DNA of 12,478 nt from Syntrophobacter sp. SbD2 (GTDB taxonomy: Bacteria > Desulfobacterota > Syntrophobacteria > Syntrophobacterales > Syntrophobacteraceae): positions 1 to 12,478 of the forward strand of contig OMSV01000112.1 in assembly GCA_900290385.1 (NCBI GenBank), read 5' to 3'. The notes under the pieces were generated by a model. The model was not told the DNA's origin and searched no databases. It worked only from the letters and a program-made list of their open reading frames with translations. The position numbers and the translations under genes are program-made. The first letter of the stretch is position 1. Every line of letters starts with the position of its first letter. Shown piece by piece: positions 1-6,338 of this stretch.

Positions 1-756
1 CAATGGCTCGCGCATTCGTACCATTACCTCAGGACCATTGGCTCCACAAACGATTATGCTTTGCTCCTGGCTGTCGAGGGCGCCCCTCACGGGACTCTGG
101 TCGTAGCAGAGGAACAAACAAAAGGGCGCGGCCGCCTCAGACGCCAGTGGATATCCTATCCCAACCGTGGGATTTATCTCTCGATGCTGCTCAGAAACCC
201 TCTACCGGTCAGCGTTGCGCCCCAGTCAGCCTATATCGGCTCTCTTGCTCTTGTGAAGATGCTGCGCCACGAATTCGGCATCACTGCCTCGATCAAGTGG
301 CCAAACGACGTATTGATAAATGGGCGGAAAGCCGCTGGAATTCTGACGGAGACACAGTCAGACCAGGACTTCTCACGATTCATCGTTATGGGAATAGGAA
401 TTAATGTAAATCACAGCAGGGAGGAATTGGGAGGACCTTTTAGATACCCTGCGACCTCGATAGCCATAGAAGTGGGGTTCGCCGTCAAGAGACAGCGGGT
501 GCTTCTGGAATTTCTCAGCCAATTCGAGCGGGGCTACGACCAGTTCCTCCAAAAGGGGCTATCGGTAATGATCCCCGAGTTTGAGGCACATTCGGAGGTC
601 CTGGGCAAAATAATAACGGTGGTATGCGGAGACCGTGAAATTATGGGGAAAGCGCAGGGCTTCACTCCCGAGGGGGCGCTGCTGCTGCTCAGAGAAGATG
701 GATCACAGGAAACCGTGTGGGCAGGAGATGTCTCACGCGTTGAAAGAGCAGTCTAA
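1..756 (+). CDS. birA: Biotin--[acetyl-CoA-carboxylase] ligase, 3' part (start lies before the window)
   Basis: This cytoplasmic enzyme makes biotinoyl-5'-AMP and transfers biotin to the lysine of biotin carboxyl carrier domains. The frame is open from base 1 and 251 residues are visible. Family motifs appear in order: GSTND at residues 14-18, the biotinoyl-AMP loop KGRGRLRRQW near 41-50, KWPND near 99-103, GILTE near 112-116 and GIGINVN near 130-136. After these comes a small C-terminal SH3-like domain ending WAGDVSRVERAV. The GSTND motif lies before the TTG at 61, so that TTG is not the start. Whether an N-terminal helix-turn-helix (a bifunctional BirA repressor) exists cannot be seen, because the 5' end is cut off. 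It converges on the DksA-family gene with only 20 bp between the stop codons, and no clear hairpin terminator fits in that gap. Confidence 0.93.
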   Translation, partial: QWLAHSYHYLRTIGSTNDYALLLAVEGAPHGTLVVAEEQTKGRGRLRRQWISYPNRGIYLSMLLRNPLPVSVAPQSAYIGSLALVKMLRHEFGITASIKWPNDVLINGRKAAGILTETQSDQDFSRFIVMGIGINVNHSREELGGPFRYPATSIAIEVGFAVKRQRVLLEFLSQFERGYDQFLQKGLSVMIPEFEAHSEVLGKIITVVCGDREIMGKAQGFTPEGALLLLREDGSQETVWAGDVSRVERAV

Positions 757-776
757 TATTATTCTTGATCTCAAAA

Positions 777-1139
777 CTACGTGCCCCTGGCGCGCTCCGT
801 GGCTTCCTGCTTTCGCTTGCACTCGATGCACAAAGTCGTGACAGGCCTGGCGTTTAGACGCTCTCTTCCGATATCGTCGCCACACTCGTCGCATTGTCCG
901 AAATGGCCTTCCTCGATCCTTTGCAGCGCCTCGCGTATCTTCATGATAAGCTTTCGTTCACGGTCGCGGATGCGCAGGATGAAGTTTCTGTCCGATTCAA
1001 GGGTAGCACGGTCGGTAGGATCAGGGAAATTCTCCTCGTTATCGGTCATCCCGGCCACTGTTTTTTCGGCTTCCGAATAGAGCTCATCGAGCCGCTTAAG
1101 AAGGACTTCCTTGAAATATGCTTGGGTTTCCTTATCCAT
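777..1139 (-). CDS. dksA: DksA/TraR-family RNA polymerase-binding zinc-finger protein
   Basis: DksA-family proteins insert a coiled coil into the RNA polymerase secondary channel and, with ppGpp, adjust initiation at rRNA and biosynthetic promoters. The 120-residue product has the DxxD acidic tip (D40 and D43 in DPTDRAT), a long charged coiled-coil helix containing RDRERKLI at about 58-65, and a C4 zinc finger (C83, C86, C104, C107 in CDECG and CIEC). The region RIEEGHFGQCDECG closely follows E. coli DksA as I know it. It lacks the roughly 30-residue N-terminal extension of E. coli DksA, as is common in DksA proteins outside gammaproteobacteria. The start is ATG at 1139, with GGAG seven bases upstream. 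It is the last gene of a likely dnaJ-like/moaC/dksA unit, 84 bp after moaC. I saw no strong promoter in that gap. Confidence 0.94.
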   Translation of the reverse strand: MDKETQAYFKEVLLKRLDELYSEAEKTVAGMTDNEENFPDPTDRATLESDRNFILRIRDRERKLIMKIREALQRIEEGHFGQCDECGDDIGRERLNARPVTTLCIECKRKQEATERARGT

Positions 1140-1223
1140 ATTCCGACTCCGCTGGCAGATTTAAGCGTTAGCGAGTAACATAATCGCCATCAAGAGTAAA
1201 GTGGAATCGTAATCCCGGGATCG

Positions 1224-1706
1224 CTAACCACGCTCAAAGGGACCGCTCTTTCCACCCGTTTTGAAAGTCAGGCGAGTATTGAGTATGGTCATTCCACGAT
1301 CGATGGACTTGCACATATCGTAAATGGTCAAGGCCGCATTTGTTACCGCAACGAGCGCTTCCATCTCGACACCGGTCCTGTCGTTGGTTTTGACATGCGA
1401 ACTGATCCTGATCTCGCTTTTCGACTCATCGGGGAAGAAATCCACCTCGATACCGGTCAACTGAAGCTGATGGCAAAGCGGAATAAGCTCCCAGGTCTTT
1501 TTGGCCGCCATTATACCGGCAAGCCTCGCAGCCTCAAAAACATTTCCTTTATAGATATCCCCCGAACAAATGCGCCGTAGAGTCTCAGCTGAGAGGCTGA
1601 CAAAGGCCTCCGCCCGGGCTTCCCGTTGGGATGGTTCCTTCTCGCTTACGTCCACCATTCTCAGTCGGCCCTGCGAGTCGACGTGAGTCAGTTCACCGGT
1701 TGACAT
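1224..1706 (-). CDS. moaC: Cyclic pyranopterin monophosphate synthase (molybdenum cofactor step 1)
   Basis: MoaC works with the radical-SAM enzyme MoaA to turn GTP, via 3',8-cyclo-7,8-dihydro-GTP, into cyclic pyranopterin monophosphate, the first stable intermediate of molybdopterin. The product is a full-length 160 residues. Conserved blocks include THVD and RMVDVSEK at the N-terminus, YKGNVFEAARLAGIMAAKKT (52-71), IPLCH (75-79), TGVEMEAL (111-118), LTIYDMCKSID (126-136) and KTGGKSG (149-155). K53, H79, D130 and K133 match the known E. coli active-site residues with a constant offset of two. The ATG follows the DnaJ-like gene by 9 bp, and its ribosome binding site GAGGT overlaps the upstream TGA stop, so translation is probably coupled. 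Molybdo- or tungstoenzymes such as formate dehydrogenase would use the product, but none are in the window. A 10-bp palindrome, ATCCCGGGAT, lies just past the stop at 1212-1221. Confidence 0.97.
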   Translation of the reverse strand: MSTGELTHVDSQGRLRMVDVSEKEPSQREARAEAFVSLSAETLRRICSGDIYKGNVFEAARLAGIMAAKKTWELIPLCHQLQLTGIEVDFFPDESKSEIRISSHVKTNDRTGVEMEALVAVTNAALTIYDMCKSIDRGMTILNTRLTFKTGGKSGPFERG

Positions 1707-1715
1707 CTGTTTACC

Positions 1716-2390
1716 TCAGTTCCCATCTATGATCTGCACGAGCACAATCAGGTCCCCGGGCGGTGCTGCAGGCAAGATGGCATCACCTGCACCTGCCACC
1801 CGAATCCTCGTTCCGTCCACGATTCCCACCGGAATCCACGCTCGTAGCGAGCAGGCCTCTTCACACTCCCCGATCCCACCGCACAACTGGCATCCGGAAC
1901 TCCTGGACCCGTTATTACAATGTCGGCAATAGACCATCCTCATATAACTGATTTCTTCGTAAAAGCCCCCGTTTTGAAGAGAGCTTCTCGAAATCTGCAA
2001 GTCGAACCTGAGGTCGCAGCCATGGCTGGTCCGTACATGGCGTTTGCCTATCCCGAACAGGTCCTGAAATATCTCATCGAATGAAGAAGCCTCGCCGCCT
2101 GCGTTGTGAATGTCCGTCCAGGATGAGTCAGAGTAGGTCTTCCTTGACTTCCTGTAGCCGCGAACCCTATCGTATTTTCGGCGTGCGGCAGGATCTTTAA
2201 GTATTTCATACGCCTTGCGGACTTCCCGAAAACGTTCGGCCGCCATGGTATTGCCTGGATTTCGGTCCGGATGCAGCTTCATAGCCAGATAACGAAACGC
2301 GCTACGTATCTCCTGATGGGAAGCCCGAACCGAAATCCCCAGGGTTTTATAGTAGCAGGTTTTATTTCTGGCTCTGACTTGTGGTTCCAA
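1716..2390 (-). CDS. Short DnaJ-like (Hsp40) co-chaperone with a single reduced zinc motif
   Basis: This is a J-domain protein expected to stimulate an Hsp70 ATPase through its HPD tripeptide. The J domain spans about residues 12-76, with YYKTLGI at the start and H40-P41-D42. A short linker containing FDEIFQDLFGIG (about 104-115) stands in for the G/F region. A beta domain resembling DnaJ C-terminal domain I follows, with IPVGIVDGTRIRVAGAG at 186-202 and PPGDLIVLVQI near the end. Only two CxxC pairs are present (C155/C158 and C167/C170) where canonical DnaJ has four. The 224-residue protein ends where domain II and the dimerisation region would begin, against roughly 375 residues for DnaJ. 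The start is TTG at 2390, chosen because AAGGA lies six bases upstream; the nearby ATG at 2397 is out of frame and soon stops. It is translated just ahead of moaC and is probably a specialised paralogue, not the housekeeping DnaJ. Confidence 0.88.
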   Translation of the reverse strand: MEPQVRARNKTCYYKTLGISVRASHQEIRSAFRYLAMKLHPDRNPGNTMAAERFREVRKAYEILKDPAARRKYDRVRGYRKSRKTYSDSSWTDIHNAGGEASSFDEIFQDLFGIGKRHVRTSHGCDLRFDLQISRSSLQNGGFYEEISYMRMVYCRHCNNGSRSSGCQLCGGIGECEEACSLRAWIPVGIVDGTRIRVAGAGDAILPAAPPGDLIVLVQIIDGN

Positions 2391-2425
2391 GTGGCATCCT
2401 TGTGTTTTGCTGAATTGAGGCCCTA

Positions 2426-2454
2426 ATTTTATTAGCTATGGGGCAATAAAACAA
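2426..2454 (-). promoter_or_regulatory. Candidate sigma70 promoter for the dnaJ-like/moaC/dksA unit
   Basis: On the minus strand TTGTTT (2454-2449) and TAAAAT (2431-2426) are separated by exactly 17 bp. This gives a predicted transcript start near 2419 and a leader of about 30 bases before the TTG start codon at 2390. The spacing and the -10 box are good, while the -35 box matches TTGACA only in its first three bases. Confidence 0.42.
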
Positions 2455-2609
2455 GATCCGAGTCATCTCGTTGAATGTGTTCATGAAACACCGGTTTTGC
2501 AAGACTATCCATCGGCAGGGCGATCGGCCTGTGCGGAAAGCGCATCAGGGTGGTTTATACGTCTATCATACGAGGCTTAACGGCATCCAGGGCGCAATCA
2601 CTCTAAGCC

Positions 2610-2637
2610 CCGGCCTGCCTCGGGCCGGACAGGCCGG
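2610..2637. terminator. GC-rich hairpin downstream of the CoA-transferase pair
   Basis: CCGGCCTG at 2610-2617 and CAGGCCGG at 2630-2637 form a perfect 8-bp stem around a 12-base loop. It begins 18 bp past the stop of the second CoA-transferase gene. On the minus strand, the direction of those genes, the stem is followed by GGGCTTAG with no U tract. On the plus strand it is followed by AATTTT. It may act as a transcript-end stem, but it is not a textbook intrinsic terminator. The rest of 2391-2655 shows only the candidate promoter at 2426-2454 and no credible gene. Confidence 0.35.
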
Positions 2638-2655
2638 AATTTTAGGAGTATCGGT

Positions 2656-4005
2656 TTAAACGATCCCTTTGGCTTCCAATTTTTTTAGAGCCGCAGGACC
2701 ATAGCCAAGGTATTTAAGATAGATGTATCCGTTATCATAGCCCACGGGGCGACAGACCCATTTTGTCCTCGGCGGTGTTTCGGTGGCCTTCCAGTGTGCC
2801 TGGGCGCAGACTACGGGGCCGTAAACCGGGTCCTCTACAGGGGTGAACATGCCCCGATCCAGCCAGTTCTCATCATGCATCGTTTTCCAGGGCGAGACAA
2901 TTTCGGCCACAACCGGAGTAATCGGGGCCAGGCGCCCACTCTTGGAGTACTCGATTGACTTATCGGTCAACTCTTTGCTCGTGTACTGCGAGGTGAGCGG
3001 ATCGATCATGGACTGGTACTTAAGCTGCCAGTCCTTCTGAGTAAAGGGGGCAAGTGATTTCCATTCGCCGGCGCCCCATTCATCCCACTTGCCCAGCATA
3101 TCCACCAAAGCCTGCCACATTTCCAGGCGGAGTCCCCCGAGAAAGACACCGCCATCTTTGGTCGGGTAAAATCCATAGAGCCACAGGCAGGCATCGAGGC
3201 TCCCGAATCGTTCGTTGACGACCTGCTGGTCCGCATACCAGTGAAGGGCATAGTCATTCAACCGTTCGTATGCTTCAGGAGTCGCCACGTCGATTGCCTG
3301 TCCTTCTCCGGTCATATCCCGGTGATAGAGGGCCGCAAGGATTCCTACCGCAGCAAATGTTCCAGATGTAGCCCACCCCATCCAGGGACCCGATTTGGTC
3401 GGAACGGCATAAGGCTTCTCCCGGCAACTGGAGCCTTCGGGCAGAACTTCGCCCGTCTGGTACTGAATTCCCGACCGGGCCTGACTGATATTATCGTAGT
3501 CGTACTGCCTGTTGACACTTTCCGGACCAAATTGACCGAACGCCGTAATTGAAGCAAAGATCAGGCGTGGATTGTCCGCGCTTAACTCTTTGTAACCGAT
3601 CCCCCACTCATCCATCATTCCGGCCGGATAGGTCTCGATCACTATGTCGGCCTGGCCTGCAAGTGATTTAAGAATCTCCCTGCCCTCTTCAGTTTCGAGG
3701 TTAAGGGTGATGTGAAACTTGTTTCTCCCCTCCTGAAGGTAAGCAAGACCGGTACCCTGATGTTTAATTCCGCCAGGGGAGTAGGTCCTTATCAGATCGC
3801 CGCCGGGAGGCTCGATTCTAATGGTTTTTGCGCCCGATTCCGCCAGCAGTGACGAACAAAAACAGCCCGCCATGCTGCGGGAGCTGAGGTCCAGAACGAC
3901 GAGATCATCCAGCGCTTCCGGTTTTTCGAAGGCCTTGGCAGGGTCGTCCAAAGATCTTATACGATCAGCCCAATCAGCCCAGCTTGGTCTTTCTTGCTCT
4001 TTCAT
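2656..4005 (-). CDS. Family III (CaiB/BaiF) CoA-transferase, second subunit of a pair
   Basis: Family III CoA-transferases move CoA from an acyl-CoA donor to a free carboxylate through an aspartyl-CoA thioester. The 449-residue product has a short N-terminal extension and then the fold start VVLDLSSRSMAGCFCSSLLAESGAKTIRIE-like region (about 36-65). Other family features are NPRLIFASITAFGQFGP (145-161) and DYDNISQARSG (169-179), where D171 is the expected catalytic aspartate. GEGQAIDVATPEA follows further on. The C-terminus reads TKWVCRPVGYDNGYIYLKYLG in place of the usual P-LGEHT-type ending. ATG at 4005 is preferred because the strong AGGAGG lies eight bases away. An in-frame ATG at 4011, overlapping the upstream stop, sits only two bases from it. 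The Shine-Dalgarno sequence lies inside the upstream gene's last codons, so the two genes are translationally coupled. The substrate is unknown; BbsE/BbsF-type benzylsuccinate CoA-transferases are one known two-subunit precedent. Confidence 0.92.
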   Translation of the reverse strand: MKEQERPSWADWADRIRSLDDPAKAFEKPEALDDLVVLDLSSRSMAGCFCSSLLAESGAKTIRIEPPGGDLIRTYSPGGIKHQGTGLAYLQEGRNKFHITLNLETEEGREILKSLAGQADIVIETYPAGMMDEWGIGYKELSADNPRLIFASITAFGQFGPESVNRQYDYDNISQARSGIQYQTGEVLPEGSSCREKPYAVPTKSGPWMGWATSGTFAAVGILAALYHRDMTGEGQAIDVATPEAYERLNDYALHWYADQQVVNERFGSLDACLWLYGFYPTKDGGVFLGGLRLEMWQALVDMLGKWDEWGAGEWKSLAPFTQKDWQLKYQSMIDPLTSQYTSKELTDKSIEYSKSGRLAPITPVVAEIVSPWKTMHDENWLDRGMFTPVEDPVYGPVVCAQAHWKATETPPRTKWVCRPVGYDNGYIYLKYLGYGPAALKKLEAKGIV

Positions 4006-4010
4006 TTTCA

Positions 4011-5339
4011 TCACCTCCTCAAAATTAGGCCGGACTTCTGGTCCCAATCCGCAGGCGGCCGGCGGCCCTGCTGATCTTTCCATTTTCCAATGGCTCCATC
4101 CCGGTAGAGGCCGTCGATCTCGGACTGGCTCTTCCCGAGAATTTTCGCCATGATGAAGTCATTGTCAAAACCCACCGGCCGTACATTCCATTTGGTCTTG
4201 GGGGGCGTTTTGGACATCATCACCGGAAATTCATGATCCACGTATTGGCCGTACATTGGATCGTCGATCTCCTTTACAAAACCCCTGGCCCTTCGATGGG
4301 GATCCTCATTCATGTCCTGTGCATTGTGGAGATGAACGGCCGCAAACCCGAACTCCTTTCCCAAAGATTCAATCTCGCCAGCGGTCTTTGTTATCGCCCA
4401 ATCCGAAATAATCTTGAGAATGGCCAGGGCATTTTCTTCCCTGAGCCGGTCGGAGTGATCCCTGAACCTGGGGTCCTCTCTCAGTTCCGGTCTTTTCATC
4501 GCTGCGCAGAGGCCACCGAACTCTTCGGGCGCCGGAGCGGCAATGGCAACGAATTTTTCATCGCTGCACAAAAAGGTATCCGCAGGACATATGCACTGGT
4601 CCCTGTTTCCCGAAGGTTCAGCGCTTTTCCCGGCGAATTGCTGGTAGGGCCACACCCATCCCATCGGCCTCATTATGTTCTCGATCTGAGACATTTCTAT
4701 GTATTGCCCCCGGCCGGTCCTCTTCCTATGATGGAGAGCGGACAGGACAGCCACTTCGCCCATCAATGCTCCGAACACGTCACACACCCAGATGGACTGT
4801 TTTAGAGGGGGACGGCCCGCAAAGCTTGAAATCCATGCAAAGCCTGCCAATGCCTGGGCGGCCCCATCGTTCGAGGGCCGGTTTTCTTCTGCGTACTCGC
4901 CCCACTGCCCAAAACCGTTTTTCTCGATGTAGATAATGCCGGGATTAAACTCCTTGATCTGCTCATAGCCAACATTCCACCGGTCGGGAACTCCAGGGCG
5001 CATGTTGAATTCTATAATGTCTGACTTTGCCGCAAGCTCTCTAAAAATTTGCTGGCCCTTATCGCGATGCAGATCCAGGGCAAGGTAGAGCTTATTTGGA
5101 TTGATGTGCATGAAAGCAGGACCCTGCTCTTTGTAGAACCAGCCGAAAGGATTGAGTGACCGCGTGACATCGCCTAGTGGAGGAAGCTCGACCTTGATAA
5201 CCTCAGCCCCCATTTGACCCAGAAATGACGGACCCGCTGGTCCGAACAGGAGCGTACAGACCTCCAGGACACGGATTCCTTTTAGTGGGCCGGGCTTTTT
5301 GAACTTATTTTTTACATAATTCTGGAATGCCCCGGACAT
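4011..5339 (-). CDS. Family III (CaiB/BaiF) CoA-transferase, first subunit of a pair
   Basis: This 442-residue protein has the full CaiB/BaiF layout: GPLKGIRVLEVCTLLFGPAG near 17-36, GAEVIKVE at 44-51, FNPGIIYIEKNGFGQWG (131-147), NDGAAQALAGF with the expected catalytic D158, and GRGQYIEMSQIE further on. It is a paralogue of the next gene. Both end with the unusual pattern TPP(K/R)TKW..RPVG(F/Y)DN..I...LG, which suggests an ancient tandem duplication and a hetero-oligomer. Its residues around the aspartate differ from the partner (NDGAAQ against YDNISQ), so the two active sites may not be equivalent, and one subunit may be structural. The ATG is preceded by GAAGGAGGAGATTT, a very strong ribosome binding site. 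The last codons include AGG AGG TGA, which double as the ribosome binding site of the downstream gene. No dehydrogenase, ligase or transporter lies next to the pair to indicate the substrate. Confidence 0.93.
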   Translation of the reverse strand: MSGAFQNYVKNKFKKPGPLKGIRVLEVCTLLFGPAGPSFLGQMGAEVIKVELPPLGDVTRSLNPFGWFYKEQGPAFMHINPNKLYLALDLHRDKGQQIFRELAAKSDIIEFNMRPGVPDRWNVGYEQIKEFNPGIIYIEKNGFGQWGEYAEENRPSNDGAAQALAGFAWISSFAGRPPLKQSIWVCDVFGALMGEVAVLSALHHRKRTGRGQYIEMSQIENIMRPMGWVWPYQQFAGKSAEPSGNRDQCICPADTFLCSDEKFVAIAAPAPEEFGGLCAAMKRPELREDPRFRDHSDRLREENALAILKIISDWAITKTAGEIESLGKEFGFAAVHLHNAQDMNEDPHRRARGFVKEIDDPMYGQYVDHEFPVMMSKTPPKTKWNVRPVGFDNDFIMAKILGKSQSEIDGLYRDGAIGKWKDQQGRRPPADWDQKSGLILRR

Positions 5340-5704
5340 AAATCTCCTCCTTCAATGCGGATGGGCTGCTAATAAAAGGGAAAGCTACTTTGAAACACAA
5401 GGGATTACACATCAAAAATGTGCCTGCCGATATTGTGCAACTCGATCTGGGTTAAACTTCCGCTTGCGCTGCAGACCTCCTTTCCGTCAAGGAATAACTC
5501 CTGTAGACATTATTAGAAGCACAAAACGATGATTGACCTGTGAATCTCTCGATGGACAAAGTTTTCGCAGAACGCGACACAACGGCGCAGCACAGCATTC
5601 AGTATGCTACAACCGCAAAGCGAAGAAAAGCGAGAAAAGCTTTATTGAAGAAAGAACGCGCCGATTTATTGGAAGAAATGGGAAAGCATGCCGAGCACAT
5701 CGAA
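5340..5704. other. Intergenic stretch between the cytochrome gene and the CoA-transferase pair
   Basis: This 365-bp stretch is the 3' flank of the tetraheme cytochrome gene and the 5' flank of the CoA-transferase pair, all on the minus strand. I see the strong ribosome binding site just before 5339, but no convincing -35/-10 pair and no clear hairpin terminator after the cytochrome. A second strong Shine-Dalgarno-like AAAGGAGGT on the minus strand at about 5478-5486 has no usual start codon at proper spacing. The plus-strand bases 5552-5704 form the coding-like start of a longer reading frame discussed among the findings. Confidence 0.5.
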
Positions 5705-6070
5705 CTACTTGCGGACGTGGCATTCGCCGCAGGTAACCGGCCCGGTTTTCATGGTCTCATGGCAGGTTTTGCACTGAAAGTGGAAAGCATCCTTGAGCGA
5801 AGGCTGGTCATCCTCGGCTTCCTTCTTGTGACAGGAATCGCAGGTCTGCCCCTCCCCGCCCCGGTTATTCAGGAATGCGTCAAAATCATGATGGCACCGA
5901 GTGCAATCCAGCTTGTTTTCCGCATGGAGCTTGTGATTGAACTCGACCAGGGGTCTCTGGTGTTTCCCAAGCTCGCTATGATTAAGCGCAAAGGTATCAT
6001 CCTGGGAATGAGCCAGCGGGACAAAAACCGCAAGAACCAGGACAACCAGCAAAAGTTTTATATATGTCAT
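5705..6070 (-). CDS. Periplasmic tetraheme cytochrome c3-type protein (TmcA-like)
   Basis: This is a secreted multiheme electron carrier of the class III cytochrome c family. The 121-residue precursor begins with a signal peptide, MTYIKLLLVVLVLAVFVPLA, with likely cleavage after AHS near residue 22. Four heme-binding CxxCH motifs are at C56-H60, C77-H81, C100-H104 and C114-H118. Exactly four further histidines sit where c3 proteins have distal ligands: H46 and H49 in FNHKLH, H61 in CHH and H97 in AFHFQC. All hemes should therefore be bis-histidine and low potential. Every motif is CxxCH, whereas classical type I c3 uses CxxxxCH for two of its hemes. ATG at 6070 is chosen because AGGGA lies six bases upstream and the signal peptide starts there; the frame extends to 6151 but that part looks non-coding. 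Third gene of a Tmc-like set, it would exchange electrons with hydrogenases or other cytochromes. Confidence 0.9.
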   Translation of the reverse strand: MTYIKLLLVVLVLAVFVPLAHSQDDTFALNHSELGKHQRPLVEFNHKLHAENKLDCTRCHHDFDAFLNNRGGEGQTCDSCHKKEAEDDQPSLKDAFHFQCKTCHETMKTGPVTCGECHVRK

Positions 6071-6220
6071 TGGAATTCCCTTCTTTGCAGCTCCGTTTCG
6101 AACACTCTTTCCCGTCGAGTTAATCCTGCGCTTCCTCATCGTCGGTATCAACAGGTCTAAACTTCTCCGGAATGATCATCGCCTCCGTGATCACCTCTTT
6201 GAACTGAATCACCTTGACTC

Positions 6221-6338
6221 CGAGATTATACTCAGTGTTCAGGTCCTTGATCTGATCGAAACAGTTATGGCAGGGAGAGCGAGATTATACTCAGTGTTCA
6301 GGTCCTTGATCTGATCGAAACAGTTATGGCAGGGAGAG
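6221..6338. repeat. Exact 59-bp tandem duplication inside the iron-sulfur protein gene
   Basis: Bases 6221-6279 and 6280-6338 are identical, head to tail, each starting CGAGATTATACTCAGTG and ending CAGGGAGAG. The flanking bases differ on both sides, so the unit is exactly 59 bp. Since 59 is not divisible by three, the second copy met by the ribosome is read in another frame and stops at 6239. With one copy removed, the minus-strand frame continues to a TAA at 6122-6120. Confidence 0.98.

Noticed and set aside
61..756. Biotin ligase starting at TTG 61
   Set aside because: The same frame is open back to base 1 and includes the family's GSTND motif before this codon, so the gene is simply cut by the window edge.
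4006..4083. N-terminal extension of the second CoA-transferase to 4083
   Set aside because: It would overlap the upstream coding sequence by over 70 bp and is proline/glycine-rich shadow sequence; the strong ribosome binding site sits directly before the ATGs at 4011 and 4005.
4233..4805. 190-codon plus-strand frame inside the first CoA-transferase gene
   Set aside because: It lies entirely opposite a well-supported gene with clear family motifs, and its peptide shows no domain.
5390..5420. Possible sigma54 promoter before the CoA-transferase pair (AGGCAC...TTGAT on the minus strand)
   Set aside because: It lacks the TGG of the -24 box and the GC of the -12 box, so the match is too weak.
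5390..5490. Minus-strand AAAGGAGGT followed by a short frame with KRKFNPDRVAQYRQAHF
   Set aside because: There is no ATG, GTG or TTG at proper spacing (only CTG, too close), and the frame is about 20 codons long.
6071..6151. N-terminal extension of the cytochrome to 6151
   Set aside because: It puts 27 basic residues in front of an ideal signal peptide, and a good ribosome binding site precedes ATG 6070. The DNA is instead the ancestral 3' end of the iron-sulfur gene in another frame.
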